Assembly (NCBI GenBank): GCA_023014335.1 | Contig: JAECYW010000003.1 | Coordinates: forward strand, 930,001 to 994,000 | Reading direction: 5' to 3' | Length of the DNA: 64,000 nucleotides | DNA from: Galerina marginata | Taxonomy: Eukaryota > Basidiomycota > Agaricomycetes > Agaricales > Galerinaceae | Shown here: positions 44,683-57,478 of the stretch, one piece after another | Position numbering within the stretch: the stretch's first letter is position 1 | How the letters are laid out: every line of letters starts with the position of its first letter | Made by a program: the position numbers and the translations under genes | The notes under the pieces: model-generated | What the model was told of the DNA's origin: nothing | Databases searched by the model: none | Seen by the model: the letters and a program-made list of their open reading frames with translations, nothing else

Positions 44683-45064
44683 ATATTTAAGATCAGATCC
44701 GGCAGCTGAGCCGGGCAAGAGCCGGGCGCCAATTTTTGTTCTTCTTGAACTCCTCACCCAATGCTCCCAGGGCACTTAAAACACTCCTGGCAGTCTCTTA
44801 AAAAGTTGTGCTCAACGCCCTAGCGCCGATGAACGGCAATGCCCATACCTTTCTGTTTTCATGCTCTGTTTGGGCCATCGTCAGGATGTCCTCTCTGTGC
44901 TCATTACTTGATTGCCCCAAAAGCCATGCTATCACTTGGATTTTATCTTTTGCCAGACGGTCACGAGAAGCCTGAGTCCAGTACTAGTGACATGGCCGGT
45001 TGCACGTGCAAGTTGTCAATGCAACTACCCCCTAAAACCCAAAAGACCTAAAGGTCATGGGAAT
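44683..45064 (+). repeat. Duplicated blocks a-b, left of the kinase gene
   Basis: Block a (44683-44814) and block b (44821-45064) recur on the other side of the kinase gene in the same orientation but in swapped order (b' then a'). Block b carries acctttctg...cattacttgattg and aaaacccaaaagacctaaag. Confidence 0.8.
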
Positions 45065-45152
45065 TTCTGTTGACAACACCCACATCTAGATTCTAGGCTC
45101 ATAACCAGCCGTCGAATGAGGGAGAGGAGGAGAACCTCTTCGGCGTGACCTT

Positions 45153-46148
45153 TTAGAGGGGGCGGCCACCGTTCTTACCCACAAGATCCTTATCAAAATC
45201 AAGATCGATGTCCATTCCGTCATATTCACCTTGTATAAACTTCACGACAAGCTCGAAACTGTAGGTATCGTTTTCGAAAGCCGCAACTTTGGGGCTTTTG
45301 GACCAGCCTGGTGTTCCTCCACGAGAGGGAGCGCCCACAGCGACGCAGGAGTCGAAGTCAATCATGATGGGGTTGCCAGCCTTGTCGATCATTATATTCT
45401 CCGGATTGATATCGTCATGGACGAGGCCAAATGAGTGAATGTGATCTAGTCCGGCCTTGATTCCAGAGATGATAACGTCTGGTTGGAATGGTGGGGCCCT
45501 ACAAGACGCCAGCTCTTCAATAAAATTAGCATAAAAAGTTATATTGCGTCATACTTACCACTCAGCAGGAATTTTGCCTTCAACAAGGTCACTCAAAGTG
45601 TAGTCATGTTTTTGCAAGCAGATACCCGCAATAGCATCTCCACTACGAATACACCCAAGGTATTGGTTGACATTCGGATGAGCTTTCTTGGAAATGTTTT
45701 CCAAGACCTCGACTTCTGCCATGACTGACTCGGTTGCATAGGGCGTGCCGTCGTAGCCACGAAGAGCAGCGTAGTGTTTCTTGACATGAACATCAGGAGA
45801 GAGGGGTTGTTGGGCTTCAGTGATTGTATCGCGCCAGGGCGGGAATAAATGATTTTCGGGAATGCACTCTCCGACGGCATTATTTAAAACATTGTCGTCT
45901 AGCAGCAGCAGGGAGCTGTTTGGGATCTCAGCTCTGAATATTTGGGAGTCTTCCGTCCAAATGAGAATGAGAATGCGATCGTCCATGGCCTTGAACAATT
46001 CTGAAGAATTTTGGAGCTGTCGCATAGTGATATAGAGCTGCGTGAAGAATGAGGCTGTCTGTAGAAACGAAGGCGATGCAAGTTCAAATATGATTATTGG
46101 ATTGATCAATGATAATGCGGGAGTAGCCTCGTGCGCGTGACCAGTCAT
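45153..46148 (-). CDS. Protein kinase-like protein with atypical catalytic motifs, 311 aa
   Basis: Exons 45559-46148 and 45153-45498; joining gives ...KIPAEWAPPFQPD... in frame. A divergent N-terminal region is followed by a kinase C-lobe. The catalytic loop reads LVHDDINPEN (canonical HRDLKPEN: His, catalytic Asp and Asn kept, Arg and Lys replaced by Asp and Asn). The metal motif is MIDFDSC (DFD rather than DFG). GTPGWS stands in the activation segment, with ENDTYSFELVVKFI after it. The N-lobe has VMAEVEVLENI as the likely helix C; the ATP lysine is not obvious. The C-terminal lobe is short. It may be an active small kinase of a fungal-specific group or a pseudokinase. The start at 46148 is chosen because further upstream lies in the repeated block b'. 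Confidence 0.7.
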
Positions 46149-46176
46149 CGGTCTAACGCAGAAATTGTAAGTACGG

Positions 46177-46542
46177 TAGCGCCGATGAACGGCAATGCCC
46201 ATGACCTTTCTGCTTCCATGCTGTGTTTGGGTCATCGTCGGGATGCCCTCTCTGTGCTCATTACTTGATTGCAACAAAAGCCAATGCTATCAGTTGGATA
46301 ACTTGGATTTCATCTTTTGCCAGGCGGTCACGAGAAGTCTGAGTCCAGTGACATGGCCGGTTGCACGTGCAACTCCCCCTAAAACCCAAAAGACCTAAAG
46401 GTCATGGGAATATTTAAGATCAGATCCGGCAGCTGAGCCGGGCAAGAGCCGGGCGCCAATTTTTGTTCTTCTTGAACTCCTCACCCAATGCTCCCAGGGC
46501 ACTTAAAACACTCCTGGCAGTCTCTTAACAAGTTGTGCTCAA
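46177..46542 (+). repeat. Duplicated blocks b'-a', right of the kinase gene
   Basis: b' (46177-46411) and a' (46409-46542) are direct copies of the blocks at 44821-45064 and 44683-44814. b' begins 29 bp upstream of the kinase start and so forms its promoter. b' has small deletions relative to b. Confidence 0.8.
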
Positions 46543-46757
46543 TTTTTTCTGATTTAAAACTGCCTTAAGTATATTTGATCCCATTTGATGCTTTTTATCA
46601 GCGTCAAATAAAAATGGTCGAAATTTAGTGTGCAACGTGTTGATGTTGTGGGATTCCGGCGAAACGTGCTTGGTGTCACGGCGAGTGCTTTCTCTTTCTT
46701 GTGTCCAGTCCTACAAGCTCAGATATCTCTGCGACATAGCCGATAACTGAAAACACT

Positions 46758-48170
46758 ATGAAACGTGGATTTCTCAACAGCTCCAAAGTGAAGAAGGAGC
46801 CTCTGTACCCTGGTTCATCCGCTACCACAGACTTCGGGATACCTGAAGGTAAATCTCCTTATCTGTCCCAGTTAACCTTAGAGGCTTATTCATTCCGCCA
46901 GTCGTGCCAAAGATGCCATATGGAAGGTCGAAAATGCAGGTACTTGTTTATCTTGAGAGAAAAAAGGTTGATGTTTGAAAACTGAGCAAATTCGATGCAG
47001 GCCTTCCGAAGGATTATAAACCCGCTGATCAGTCCTTACGCGACACGGATCCTTCACGAACTGACCATTCCAGCAACACCTTAGTATTTACGACCGTTCC
47101 TCAGATGATCGATAACTCCCGCGACCCAGATGGCCACAGTGAATGGATTGTACGCGGTCCGACGAAGGCCAAGGTCTTCAATGCGCCTGGATACCCCCAG
47201 CCTCTTCCAAAAGCAACTGGACCACCTGCCTATGTCATTAAACCCACGTCAAAAATGGGCCTCGGCGTATTTGCCACACGCGATTTCAGTATCGGAGAGT
47301 TGATCTTTGCAGAACGCCCTTTCCTTGTCGCCCCGCGTGCCATTGGCGCACCAGTGGCCAATTTACCAAAGGATTGCGACACCAAGACACAATATGCTGC
47401 GATAATGTTTGAATGGGAAAAGAGATTCCAAGTCGCTGTAGACAGGATGGCCTCAGAAGACCAAGCAGCGTTCATGTCCCTTGCGAACAATCATAAGGAG
47501 GATGGAAGTGGGCCAATTTTTGGGATTATCCGGACCAATGCTTTTGGGATCGGTTCGCAGATATTTGATGGAGAAGAAAGGCGGCGAGATAATTCAACTG
47601 GATATGGCGCTGTTGTTAAAGTTGGCTCTCGTATCAATCACAGGCACGTTTGATTTATATTGGCTTCCTTCAATAACTTCTAACTTCTGCGGCAGCTGCA
47701 TGCCCAATGTAACACACGCCTTCGCCATTGCGTCATTCTCGTCCCAGTTCACCGCCAAATTGGACATTAAGGCTGGAGAACAACTATTCACCAGTTACTG
47801 TGGGCTCTATCAATCTGCAGCTGAGAGACAAGCCGAGCTCGCTCCGTATGGTGTCGTGTGCAAATGCCCCGCCTGTCTTCACGCGACTCCCGAAACCGAC
47901 AAGTTACGGAAAGAGTACAAGACGCTCACACAAAAGTACATGGCACAGATATACCCTTTGATCTCCGGCTCTGGTATGCGCGTTGCTGAAAGGATGATCG
48001 ACCCTGCGTTGCAATTCCGAGAAGCACTGATAAAAGAAGGCTTGCACTTCTTGAGTGAATTCCGGGAAATAGTACTCATGATCCAGTTGTTTTATGGACA
48101 TTTGGGCTTGCATGAAAAAGCGAAGCCCTACAAGGAGGAATACTCGAGGTACATGGGTGTGGCAAATTGA
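46758..48170 (+). CDS. SET-domain protein (lysine methyltransferase-like), 411 aa
   Basis: Exons: 46758-46848, 46902-46939, 47012-47643, 47696-48170. The SET domain begins at about residue 155 (SKMGLGVFATRDFSIGELIFAERP cut to its core: GLGVFATRDF...GELIFAE), with NAFGIG and GSRINHS-CMPN across the last intron, FTSYCGLY, and a post-SET Cys pair, CKCPACL. The NHS/CxPN motif and the final Tyr are the S-adenosylmethionine-binding and catalytic signature. Such fungal proteins methylate lysines on histones or other proteins; the target is unknown. The last intron starts with GC (CACAG|gcacgt) and is required to restore NHSC. The first two small exons are less certain, and another frame there (CQRCHMEGRKC) looks zinc-finger-like. 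Confidence 0.82.
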
Positions 48171-48843
48171 ATTATCGTGGACCTAGGCCTCTCGTCATTC
48201 AAGCGTCTCGCTGTTTCATATGTTTTTGGAATTGAAGTACCTAGTGGGCCCGTTGACCGATTTGAGTGAGGGCATCCTTCCATTGTTGTTTTCGTCGTTA
48301 ATCCTGCTTATCAGTGGGCTTCGAAATACGAAAATTCGAGTAATTAACTGCTAGAGTTAAAACAGACTAGGAAGTATGGAAATAGTGCTACAGATTGAGT
48401 TAGATTAATGGATACAAAACGAATGGGACGACTAAAGGACGACAAAAGGCACCGGCACTTCGTAGTAATCAGAGACGACCCCACTCGACGGCCTTTCAGC
48501 CTTCATAGTGCGTAGTTGTTCCATCTCGAAATCTGTCAAAGTCCCGGGGCTGCAAAAGCTAGCATCAAATGCGGTCGGAGAAATTATTTTTTGGGATGTA
48601 TTCAGCCTGGAGGCATCTATATCGCGGCTGACTTCCCGGACGTTAAGGACGACACGGTTGGCCAGGACGCAGGACATTGCAACGGAAAATCCGACAGGAA
48701 CTTCTAAAAGGGTTGGCTTTTACGAAATGTTAAAGAGAAGATGCAGGGAAGTTGATAAAAGGCCCTTACCGGCGCCAGAAGCCAAAAAAGCAGACAAGTT
48801 AGGTAAGTAGCACAAATCCTAAGAGCAAGAAGGGAAATATTAG
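48171..48843. other. Intergenic between convergent genes
   Basis: No gene recognised. Confidence 0.45.
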
Positions 48844-50217
48844 CTATGCAACGGGGTAAAGAGAGAAAGCGTACACCAGGAAGTAGATCAGCGAATCTCT
48901 GACAAGAATGCCGACAAGCTGTCGGCCACTGTGGAATAAAGAGCCGTTGGATTTAAATGTCTGGAACCCTCTGACTAGTGCCAAGAAGCATAATAGGCTC
49001 TCAAAAGCGAGCATGGGTATCCAGAACACATAAAAATGAGGCGAAATACCGAAAGGAACGCAGAACGTTCCTCCAGAAATTGGAAGGGCAGATGCTGTAA
49101 AGACTTATGAGACCATGTAGGACGAGGTCTTCCCAAGGTACATACCTCCAAACGAGGATAGAGACGTCCACACCACCCAGGCCGAGGTCGTTGAACACGC
49201 CACAAAGCAGATGAGCATAATCGCGAGGATTTTCTTATTTAGTGAATAGAGAGCGTAGATGCGAATTTGCAGAATTCCTGTTGTGTGTGTGAGAAATGAA
49301 GACCAATGACACGATATTGAAGGGCAAGAACCTTCCGCTAGCATGCAGCCAACTAAACCCGTCCAACCCTGCCATCGGAAAAAACTACGACCTTTATGGA
49401 AAGTCAGTTTACGACCAGTAATTGTGAGCTCGCAGTCACTCACAGCTGCGGAATAGAAAAGTAGACTGTCAGGAGAAAATGGTATGTTAAGCATCAAATC
49501 AACGACGTACAACTAGAAATGAGATATCGTCAGTCAAAGAACTTTCGAATTATTAATAAAACGTACCGAATCAGTGAGCGTCGGGAAAAAGAATGCTGAA
49601 AGGATCATTGTTTCAGCATGGAGGCTAACCATGTGAAAGACTGACGGAAACTACACACAATAGTTGTTGAATCTAATCTCATTGAAAATCAATATTTCAG
49701 TGGAGTCTCCTAAACTAGTAAGATAACTCACACAACTGCGGCGAGGGTATAGTACCGATTCTGAGAAGGGAATGGTGTAAGTGGATGGGCGGTGATGGAA
49801 GCAACCGCATAGCGCCTACCAATAAAAATAGAATCTTTCCCAGCGACCATGAACTGTTCTGGACAAGGCCTCAGTTCGAGGCCCAAAGTGATTGCAAAGA
49901 GTATCTTTTTACCCAAATCAAATTTATCTACCCAAGAGAAACGTTGTCAGCAGCAGTCGAAGGGGAAAGAACGGTTGACACACCTCCTCATCCAATGTGA
50001 TTACTAGCCTCTCCGAAGTCAGCAACCTCCCATCGATGCACAGAAAGACTGAGGCGCACAATGTTCGAACACTATGACAGTGCTGGCCGCCACTATAGCC
50101 GTAAATGTTAGACGACAGAGATCCAAGCAGTTCAGATGGTGGGTACGTACAATGGGAGTAGCGTGTGATCTGAATATGCCTAAGACCATCGACCAAGGTC
50201 TTCACAATGTCCGACAT
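48844..50217 (-). CDS. DUF6533 family seven-helix membrane protein, copy 1
   Basis: Multi-exon gene on the minus strand, typical of a large agaricomycete family of unknown function. Recognisable in order: start MSDIVKTLVDG, then AASTVIVFEH, LVITLDEE, the exon NLIW joined to NSSWSLGKILFLL and then NRYYTLAAVV (the family's NRY box), later GWTGLVGCMLAEG, ILQIRIYALYSLNKKILA, FVACSTTSAWVVW, and the closing segment FWIPMLAFESLLCFLALVRGF ending GILVRDSLIYFLVYAF (last family box, RDSxxYF). The joint between the first two small exons and LVITLDEE did not give a clean phase in my reading, so the 5' end is approximate or may carry a frameshift. Probably plasma-membrane. Confidence 0.7.
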
Positions 50218-51788
50218 CGCGCAAAGCAAGTTGAGGAGAGAGCCTTTGGCTTTTTAACAAGTGCGAGTGGGTTGAAGGGCGATCATCAAGAAAAGAAAAT
50301 TTGCCCGAGCGAAACGCATCTTCTTTAAACAACGGAGTCGGTGGGCAAGTTGGTTATGGGAACGAAAAACTTAGTTTGCCCTCCCCCGGAGTACAACATC
50401 TTTCCCGCGTAAAGCCCTTTCATTCGGCGGTCAAAGGTATACGTATCGTTTGTGATGCCATCCTATTCAGGAGCCGAACCGGCCGAGAACTTGCTATTCC
50501 AGAGATAATCCGGTAAAACAACGGCAATCGCGGTAATCGTGGGGTTGGCGAAGTCCTCACCACAAATACCCGCAAAATGAAATGCTGCCCACATACAAAT
50601 TTGGGCAAGTGGCGAGGAAGGTACCCTCATCTGCTTTCTGCCATTACCTTGCAAACAGAGAAGAGTCGAGCAACTCCACACCCAACGGACTTGGTGAGAC
50701 CCCCTGGTTACTGTACTTATAATTGGCACTGATCAGCAAAAAAAACCCTTCCCGCATGCTGGATCAAGCAGTGGGGCATAAACTGAGCCGATAACGTTAG
50801 GTATGGACTCTGCTCCCCAACTCTTGGTCAAACGACTTACTTATAAACACAAATTGCATCGAAAGCGCATCACAGGAAGCACGGTCTGATGACAGTAATC
50901 ATTGCCGGTTGACTGCGCGCGCATGTGAGCGCATGTGAGCGGCGACGCCCAGCGGCCAAAGTCGGCCCCAAGCCCATGTCAATCCTCCATTTTTAGTCCT
51001 GTATGCTCTGATTAGAAACGGGACCTGTGGTGAATACACTAATCGTAACAAAGGGGTATGCTCGGTATGTACTTACGTATTCGAAGACAAGTGGATCAAG
51101 CAGACCAACATCATGTAATGTGGACTACCGCAGGCGATCCTTTTCCTGTAGGTACGCAGTGGCATCTCAACCGCTCCATTGCATATTGAACCAGAAATTC
51201 CGGCCTAGCAACTACACTGGCGAGTTTGGCAAGGCAAGCGGAACAATCGAATAGTTTGACGCGCGAGATGAGATCCAAGAACGGCTCTACAATCTGAAAT
51301 CAAGTTGGCTGGATGATGGTGGTTCCATTCAAGCTCCTCGTTTCAAAACGTTTGACCGGAAAAACGAGACGGTCACGTGTCGCCACCCAAATGATTTTCG
51401 CTGTCAGTATCATAGTATGGTTTTGATTTTTCAGTGGTGGCAATTTGCATTCAATTTAAAATTCTGTGGGGGTCATTATTAGGTATAAGAATACCTGAGA
51501 TATCTAATTACAACAGTACAAGCGATAATGGATAAACGAAAACAAGACGACGGTGCAGGTGTTACACCAGCGCGTACACCCCGGTGACGGAAATGCAATT
51601 AAGCTAAAGAGAAGGTGCTACTGCCCTCCGATATCCACACGCCGAAGAATATAGCCATAGCCCACCGAGAATGATTACTGACCGCATAGAAAGGCTGGGT
51701 TCGATGTGTGATGTATGTCGAATATGAAGATTGATGGAAGCAAGGTGAAAGAAATGCAACTTCAGAGCGAAGTGGATTTTGCGACAAT
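50218..51788. other. Gene-poor spacer
   Basis: No gene recognised. A short tandem gcgcatgtgagc occurs near 50920-50940. Confidence 0.4.
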
Positions 51789-53671
51789 CTAACTTGAAGC
51801 TTTCTCATCGACGCTGCTTTCATGCGTGACTGCAGTCTCAGCCATTTTGACATCACCCATGGCGTCGCCCTTGGCAAGTGCGTGTTCTGGTTCACGGTTT
51901 CCCCCGACTGCTGTGATTCCGGTGTCGAGGGTGTGGCCGATTTCTTGCTCGAGACCGACGTAGTCGTAGGCGAACTCGCCCATCTCGGCGTCGTCGATAC
52001 CGAGGATCTCAGCTTCCTCAGTCGCGCGGAGACGGCAACCTGGGATGAAGTGCATTACCCATAGGATGATTGTCTGAATAGGAGAAGGTGAGCATTGGGG
52101 AAGGGTGCTGCAAAAAGAGAAAGATGCTTACTGTCATGACGAAAGAGTAGGACAATCCGGCAACGGAATCTGCAAGTTGATGACCGAGCTGGATCCAGTT
52201 GTGGTCGAGCCAACCACCAGGAATCACGGTGACGCCGTCAAAGCCTGCGACACTAGCTTGTGCGAAGAGACCGGTGAGAATGTTTCCGACGATGCCTCCG
52301 ACTGCATGACTGGCGAAGATCTGGTGTCCGAATTGAATAAACTCATCCAACAGAATTTTAAAAGAAAAAGGCGTACATCCAGAGTATCGTCGTATCCAAA
52401 GATGAACTTGAGCTGAGTAGCAAAATTGCAGGCCGTACCGCCAAGAACACCAAAAGCAACAGCGGCTGGTGCGCCGACGAAACCAGAGGCGGGGGTGATG
52501 GCTACGAGACCAGAAACGGCTCCAGAGCAGAAACCAACTGCACTCCACTTCTTTTCAAGGCGGTAATCCTGAACCGAAAAACAGTTAGTTTGGAATAATT
52601 GAGGAAAAGACAAAAAAAGACGAACCCAGAGCATCCAGGTCAAACCACCGACCGAGGCCGCAAGGTTGGTAACGATGCACGCTTGAACAGCACGGAGGTT
52701 TGCGGAGAGGGCTGATCCTCCATTGAAGCCAAACCAACCAAACCAGAGGAACACTGTGCCTAGGATAACATACGTCGTGTTATGAGGCTTGTACGCAAGC
52801 CGCTCAGTTCCATAGCCACGACGTCTGCCGAGGTAAATTGAGATGGCGAGCGCAGCTGTGCCGGAACTGATGTGGACGGGGGTTCCTCCGGCGAAATCAA
52901 GGCCGCCCATGACGAAGGACCAGCCGTTGGAGTTCCATGTCCAGCAGGCGATGGGGTCGTAGACGAGGGTGCTCCAGATGAAGATGAAGACGAGGGTTGG
53001 GCCCAGACGACCGCGTTCGGCGATGGCACCGACGGCCAGGGCGGCTCTGAAATAAGGAACGGATAAGGATTAACTCTAGATATGAAATTTTTTAACGCAC
53101 GTGATAGCCGCGAACATGAGCTGATAGATGCAGAAGAGGAGGGAGGGAATTCGCGTGCTGCCAATTGAAGGCTGGTCGAGAACACCTTTGAGACCAAAGT
53201 ACTCTTGAGATAGGCATTCCGTGATTAGTAGATATTTCGGTCAGACGGATCAATAAAGAACTCACTCAAGTCTCCAATATAAGCACTGCCAGTCTCGCTG
53301 AAGGCCAATGAGAAACCCCAGAAAAACCACTGAGTTTCGCGTTAGCCTGACGTGTTCATGTAAATTAGAGTGGGAGAAACGCACTTGGAATGACACAACG
53401 GCAATTGACGCGAGTGATGTCCAAATCATCGAGAGCGCGTTCTTTCTGCGGAGAAGACCAGAATAGAACAGGCCGACACCTGGAATCATAATCCACACAA
53501 GGGCCATCGAGCAAATGACGAAGCCCATGTCGCCGAGGTTAAAGGTGACTGGAGTACCGTCGGCGCCATACACCACCAGGTCTCCGGCTACGTAAACGGA
53601 GGAATAAGCACTACAGAAAAATTTAAAAAGGAGAAGAGAAACTCACAAGCATCGTACGTGACGTTTACCAT
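51789..53671 (-). CDS. Ammonium transporter (Mep/AMT family), about 500 aa
   Basis: Ammonium channel/transporter of the plasma membrane with eleven helices. Spliced start MVNVTYDAS joined to GDLVVYG, with first exons 53647-53671 and 53385-53587. Family signature DFAGGTPVHISSGTAALA (about 52870-52910) contains the first pore His. The second pore His is in FASHAVGGIVGN (about 52300). Also VFLWFGWFGFNGGSAL, KWSAVGFCSGAVSGLVAITP and the pore-lining MGFVICSMALVWIMIPGVG. The cytosolic C-terminus begins after LRATEEAEILGIDDAEMGEF, the usual regulatory tail that follows the last helix, and extends about 60 residues. The frame is open in the exons I traced. Upstream GATA-type sites fit nitrogen regulation. 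Confidence 0.93.
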
Positions 53672-53780
53672 GGCGAAGCTAAGCTCGTGTGCAACGCGTC
53701 GTGCAAGGAGGGAGCTTCCGCAAATGAGATGGTTACTCTCGTTCGTGGGTGAAAGGAAAGGGGGAATGCGAGCAATTTCC

Positions 53781-53951
53781 CTATCTATATACCCCGTCCA
53801 CTTTCGACCAAGGAGATATTCCAAAAACAACTGTTCGTCGCGATCGGGGGTCGAGGTCTTGGGAATTATCACGACGGTAAAACGTGACAATATTTCTAAC
53901 CGCACTATCGTCCAATCAACGGTCGAGGACAATCCGTTATCTAGGTTATCT
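53781..53951. promoter_or_regulatory. Cluster of GATA-factor sites upstream of the ammonium transporter
   Basis: TTATCT at 53937-53942 and 53946-53951 (AGATAA on the gene strand), 9 bp apart, and CTATCT at 53781-53786 (AGATAG). HGATAR sites bind AreA/NIT2-type nitrogen regulators in fungi, and pairs are typical of functional sites. The positions are about 110-280 bp before the start codon. Confidence 0.5.
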
Positions 53952-56900
53952 CCTCAATTCGAGATCTTGAACAGTTCCTGTCCCTGTGGAGAAGCTCTTG
54001 TTTTACTTTTTCCCATTCGTTCGCTTCTTGGATCGGGAGACACTGTGGTGGCTGCGCTCCGTCACCGACTGCCATATAAACATTGCATGCACTATCAGCC
54101 TTTATGCACATGTTTGTGGCGCAATCACTTCCTCTTCCGGACGAGAAAGCGTCAAAAGCCGATATTTGTCTTGGCAAATATGAACGAAAGATAACAGAAT
54201 CGTCTGAAAAACTAGGCATTCAAGCTATTCGTCTTGTCAAAAGCCAAGAGAGCTGTTATGAAAGGTGTAGGGAGGAGTCAGTGGAGCCAGGTCACAGTTC
54301 CAATCAAGCGTCGAACCGTACCGTGGTCCACTTCGCATGCAGATTTACGACCGAAGAATACCGATCCGTCGTAAGCACAAGCTGACATGGATCAGCAAGT
54401 GACATGTCGACAACCATTCCAGGAAAAGCCTCCGCAAATTCGACGATAGCGAAGCACATCTACATTCAGTTTTTGACGATAAGCATGCGAAGTTGTTGCA
54501 GAAAACCTTCGAGAAGAGGCTGTATGTAGGACATACCTGACTCGTACTTTCTTTCCCTTCCGCCAGTGCAAAACCTATAGCCTCCTGAGCCGTTGACTAC
54601 TTCCGACTCCCATTTCCTCGTTGCGATCCGCTTTTCCCAGACACGAATGTACTATGAAGTGGAGTCTCCGTAAAGCAGCCCGAATGTTAGCCGCCTTTGA
54701 GAGATGATCGATGCATCGATGAAAGCTTGAACTTGGCCAAGGCTGAGCATGATGTCAGTCAACAAACCGAGAAGGAAGGAGGCGCCCAACTGGGGATATA
54801 AAAATTTCGATGCCGTAATCTTGTTTGGTGTGCCGGACATGTTTGTACATGTCGGCAATGATGAGCATATGCTGGAAGCACAGCCGGTTCCTCCCAATCT
54901 CCATATACTCTGCTCGATGAGATGACAGAAGATCTCTAATTTTTCAGAAGAGGCTTTGTGCCTTTTAAACTTCTAATTTGAGGTATTTGCAATTTTAGAG
55001 GACGCGAAATGACGGAAACACCGGTCTAACAAGCCTCACATGAATACTCAGCTCACCACTGGGCATCGTAAACTCGAAGTCATTCACGACACGACAAGAC
55101 GGCAGTACCCCGGAACTTTTAATTAACCAGCTCAGATCCCTCCGAGTTGCGAAACAGATTGCAAGGTATAATGTCCCTGACAGACTGACATCCGACGCGT
55201 CCGAGGATCGATATCGATGCCTGTGTGGGGTAATATTCCCATTTTACCTGCGCTGATTGAGGATAAATTTGGGTCAATTGGGTGCTGACTTTTGCCAAGC
55301 CTATGAAGGCATGTCCTCAAATTATTTGAGCTGAAAGGCGCTCAAACGAACCAGGAATACTTGGACCAGTAATCAGGACCAGTCTTAGGTAACAGAGCTG
55401 TAGTTACTCTCTAATTAATCCTTGAAGCATCTGAGGCATTTAGACGTGATAATGAACAACTATGCATGGGTATATAGCAGTCAATTTTCAGGTTGTCGAA
55501 CGAACCTACTTACGAGCAGAAACTACCACCGTCGGGACTCCAAATGGGCCTTCAAATTCGGAGACAAATTCGCTTGCGTTCCGTTCCGGTTCCCGACTCC
55601 GTCAGTAAGTCTGTCACCGCATCGTCTTCCGTGCCCTGTCTTTATCGCATCCGTTTGTTACCATTAATACCAGTAAGCTAGGTAGGATAAGAACCTAATT
55701 ACACTACGAGTACGTTACACTAATACGCACTTCAAAAAATAGCTTGCCGTCGAAGACTATTCAGACTTAGTTAGATTTGGCATTTAACGTCCCATCACTG
55801 CAAGAGACTGCTAGCGGTAGACGCTTGCTATCGATAATATTAATACGCACACGACCCTCTCGACCTGGCTCCATCGCAACAATGACTCCACTAGATTAGC
55901 AGGCCTCCAGATCAGGAACAATGGTGATGTCAACGCGGAGACTAATTTCTTCACAATGGGGGCCGATGATAAGAGAAAATGAAATTCAAGATAACGCGCC
56001 ACAGTCGCCACACTGAGCCAACTCGACGGCCTTTCGCGGCCTATAGACTCTGGTGTAAGCCAACAGACGACTCATAGATAACGGTGGGACATGGTGTGCT
56101 GGGGTCCCTTCATTCCCTTTGCAGTTTGTCCCATGATTTCCACCCTCGCCCGTACGACCGACAGAGCCTGGATGCGCCGTCGGTCGGGTGCTCCGGAAAG
56201 TCTCGCCTTCGAGTTCTGAGCGCGAGGGAATCAGTGACAAAGCTCGTAGCATCATGCATCCGATATGTGGATCTGCAGGTCTACATCGTACGTCCTCCCT
56301 GGATCCAGGAAACGTTGATCACTATCCAAGTCGTCATTGCCGATAAGCCGCTGACAAGTATTAATTTAGTAGCTGATGAATAGCACCGCCGATGAACAGC
56401 ACCCCCTGTTCATTGCGTTCAGGATTGTTTCTCTTGAGGAAAGTGTTTTACTCGCCTTGCGTATCTATGCTTGCGCTGAAGATGTCCAGTTGAAACATTA
56501 TTTATTTGTGGTCCTCAAGATGATCTGGAGAAGACTATTAATTAATGACCAGCACCGCCTTCTCATTGCGTTCAGGATTAATTTCTCGTTGGCCAAGTAA
56601 GCTTACGCACCTTCTAAATTTGTACGGTCGTCGTCGACGATTTCCACGAAACGCACACCATATGGCTCCTCTCAAACTCCTGCACAGCACTCGCTGCCCT
56701 GCCACTGTCCAGCGTCGGTGATATCAGTGGCGTATTAGCATTATCGATGTACTTGTCCAGGCTCGACGTCCAGGCTCGCTATGTCATTTCATCTAGCCGA
56801 GGTGTACACGCCGAATTCACGATCGTGTGACGGCGTCGTCGACGGCGGAGACGACTCGGACTCCGTAAATCCATTATCCATAGCGTCAAGCCCAGCCTGC

Positions 56901-57478
56901 CCAGGCTGACATTGTCCTCGGCAGTCTGTCCAGTTTTCAGCGGAGTGAATCTTAAAGGGCTTTGACAAGAGGTTTCAGCGGTACATCACGTCAATGTCAT
57001 CCCCTGCTCTTCGGGTCTGCAGTATGCATAATGCCTAGGCAGCGGCAGCCGTTCCGGTCCTCTGTGTAAGTCTGTGCGATTTGTGATGAAGGGAGGCTGT
57101 ATGTTTGGGTTTCAAGCTCTAACTCTAACGCACGACAAGGTGTAAATTGACAAAATAAGCAGAGCCGGCAGAGCATCAGATTGACAGTAAAGGTTTTGAG
57201 GTCGTCCATTGACGAATCCGAATTTAGTCCCGTAAACAGGAAAGCTATAGCCTTAGTATTTCTGTACATCGTGGCGGGCGATATCGACGGCCAGATGCGC
57301 CAAAATGCCAGAGCTCGACGCCGCACACTAAGTGGTAGTGGGATTTAAGAGAGAGTACACGGGCCGTAAAACCGAAGAAATTCTTTGTTTGATTCAACCG
57401 GATGGACCAAATACCGGCCCTCATCGTTCCTGACCTCGACTTCGCTGTCGACCACGACGCCCACAGCTCTTCTCAACC
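53952..57478. other. Long gene-poor region
   Basis: No gene recognised on either strand. A short direct repeat (gcaccgcc...cattgcgttcaggatt) occurs at about 56385-56430 and 56550-56585. The right end is the promoter of the gene at 57479. Confidence 0.4.

Noticed and set aside
53658..54194. 178-residue plus-strand ORF upstream of the ammonium transporter
   Set aside because: No family similarity, overlaps the first exon and promoter of the transporter, and has no splice or composition support.
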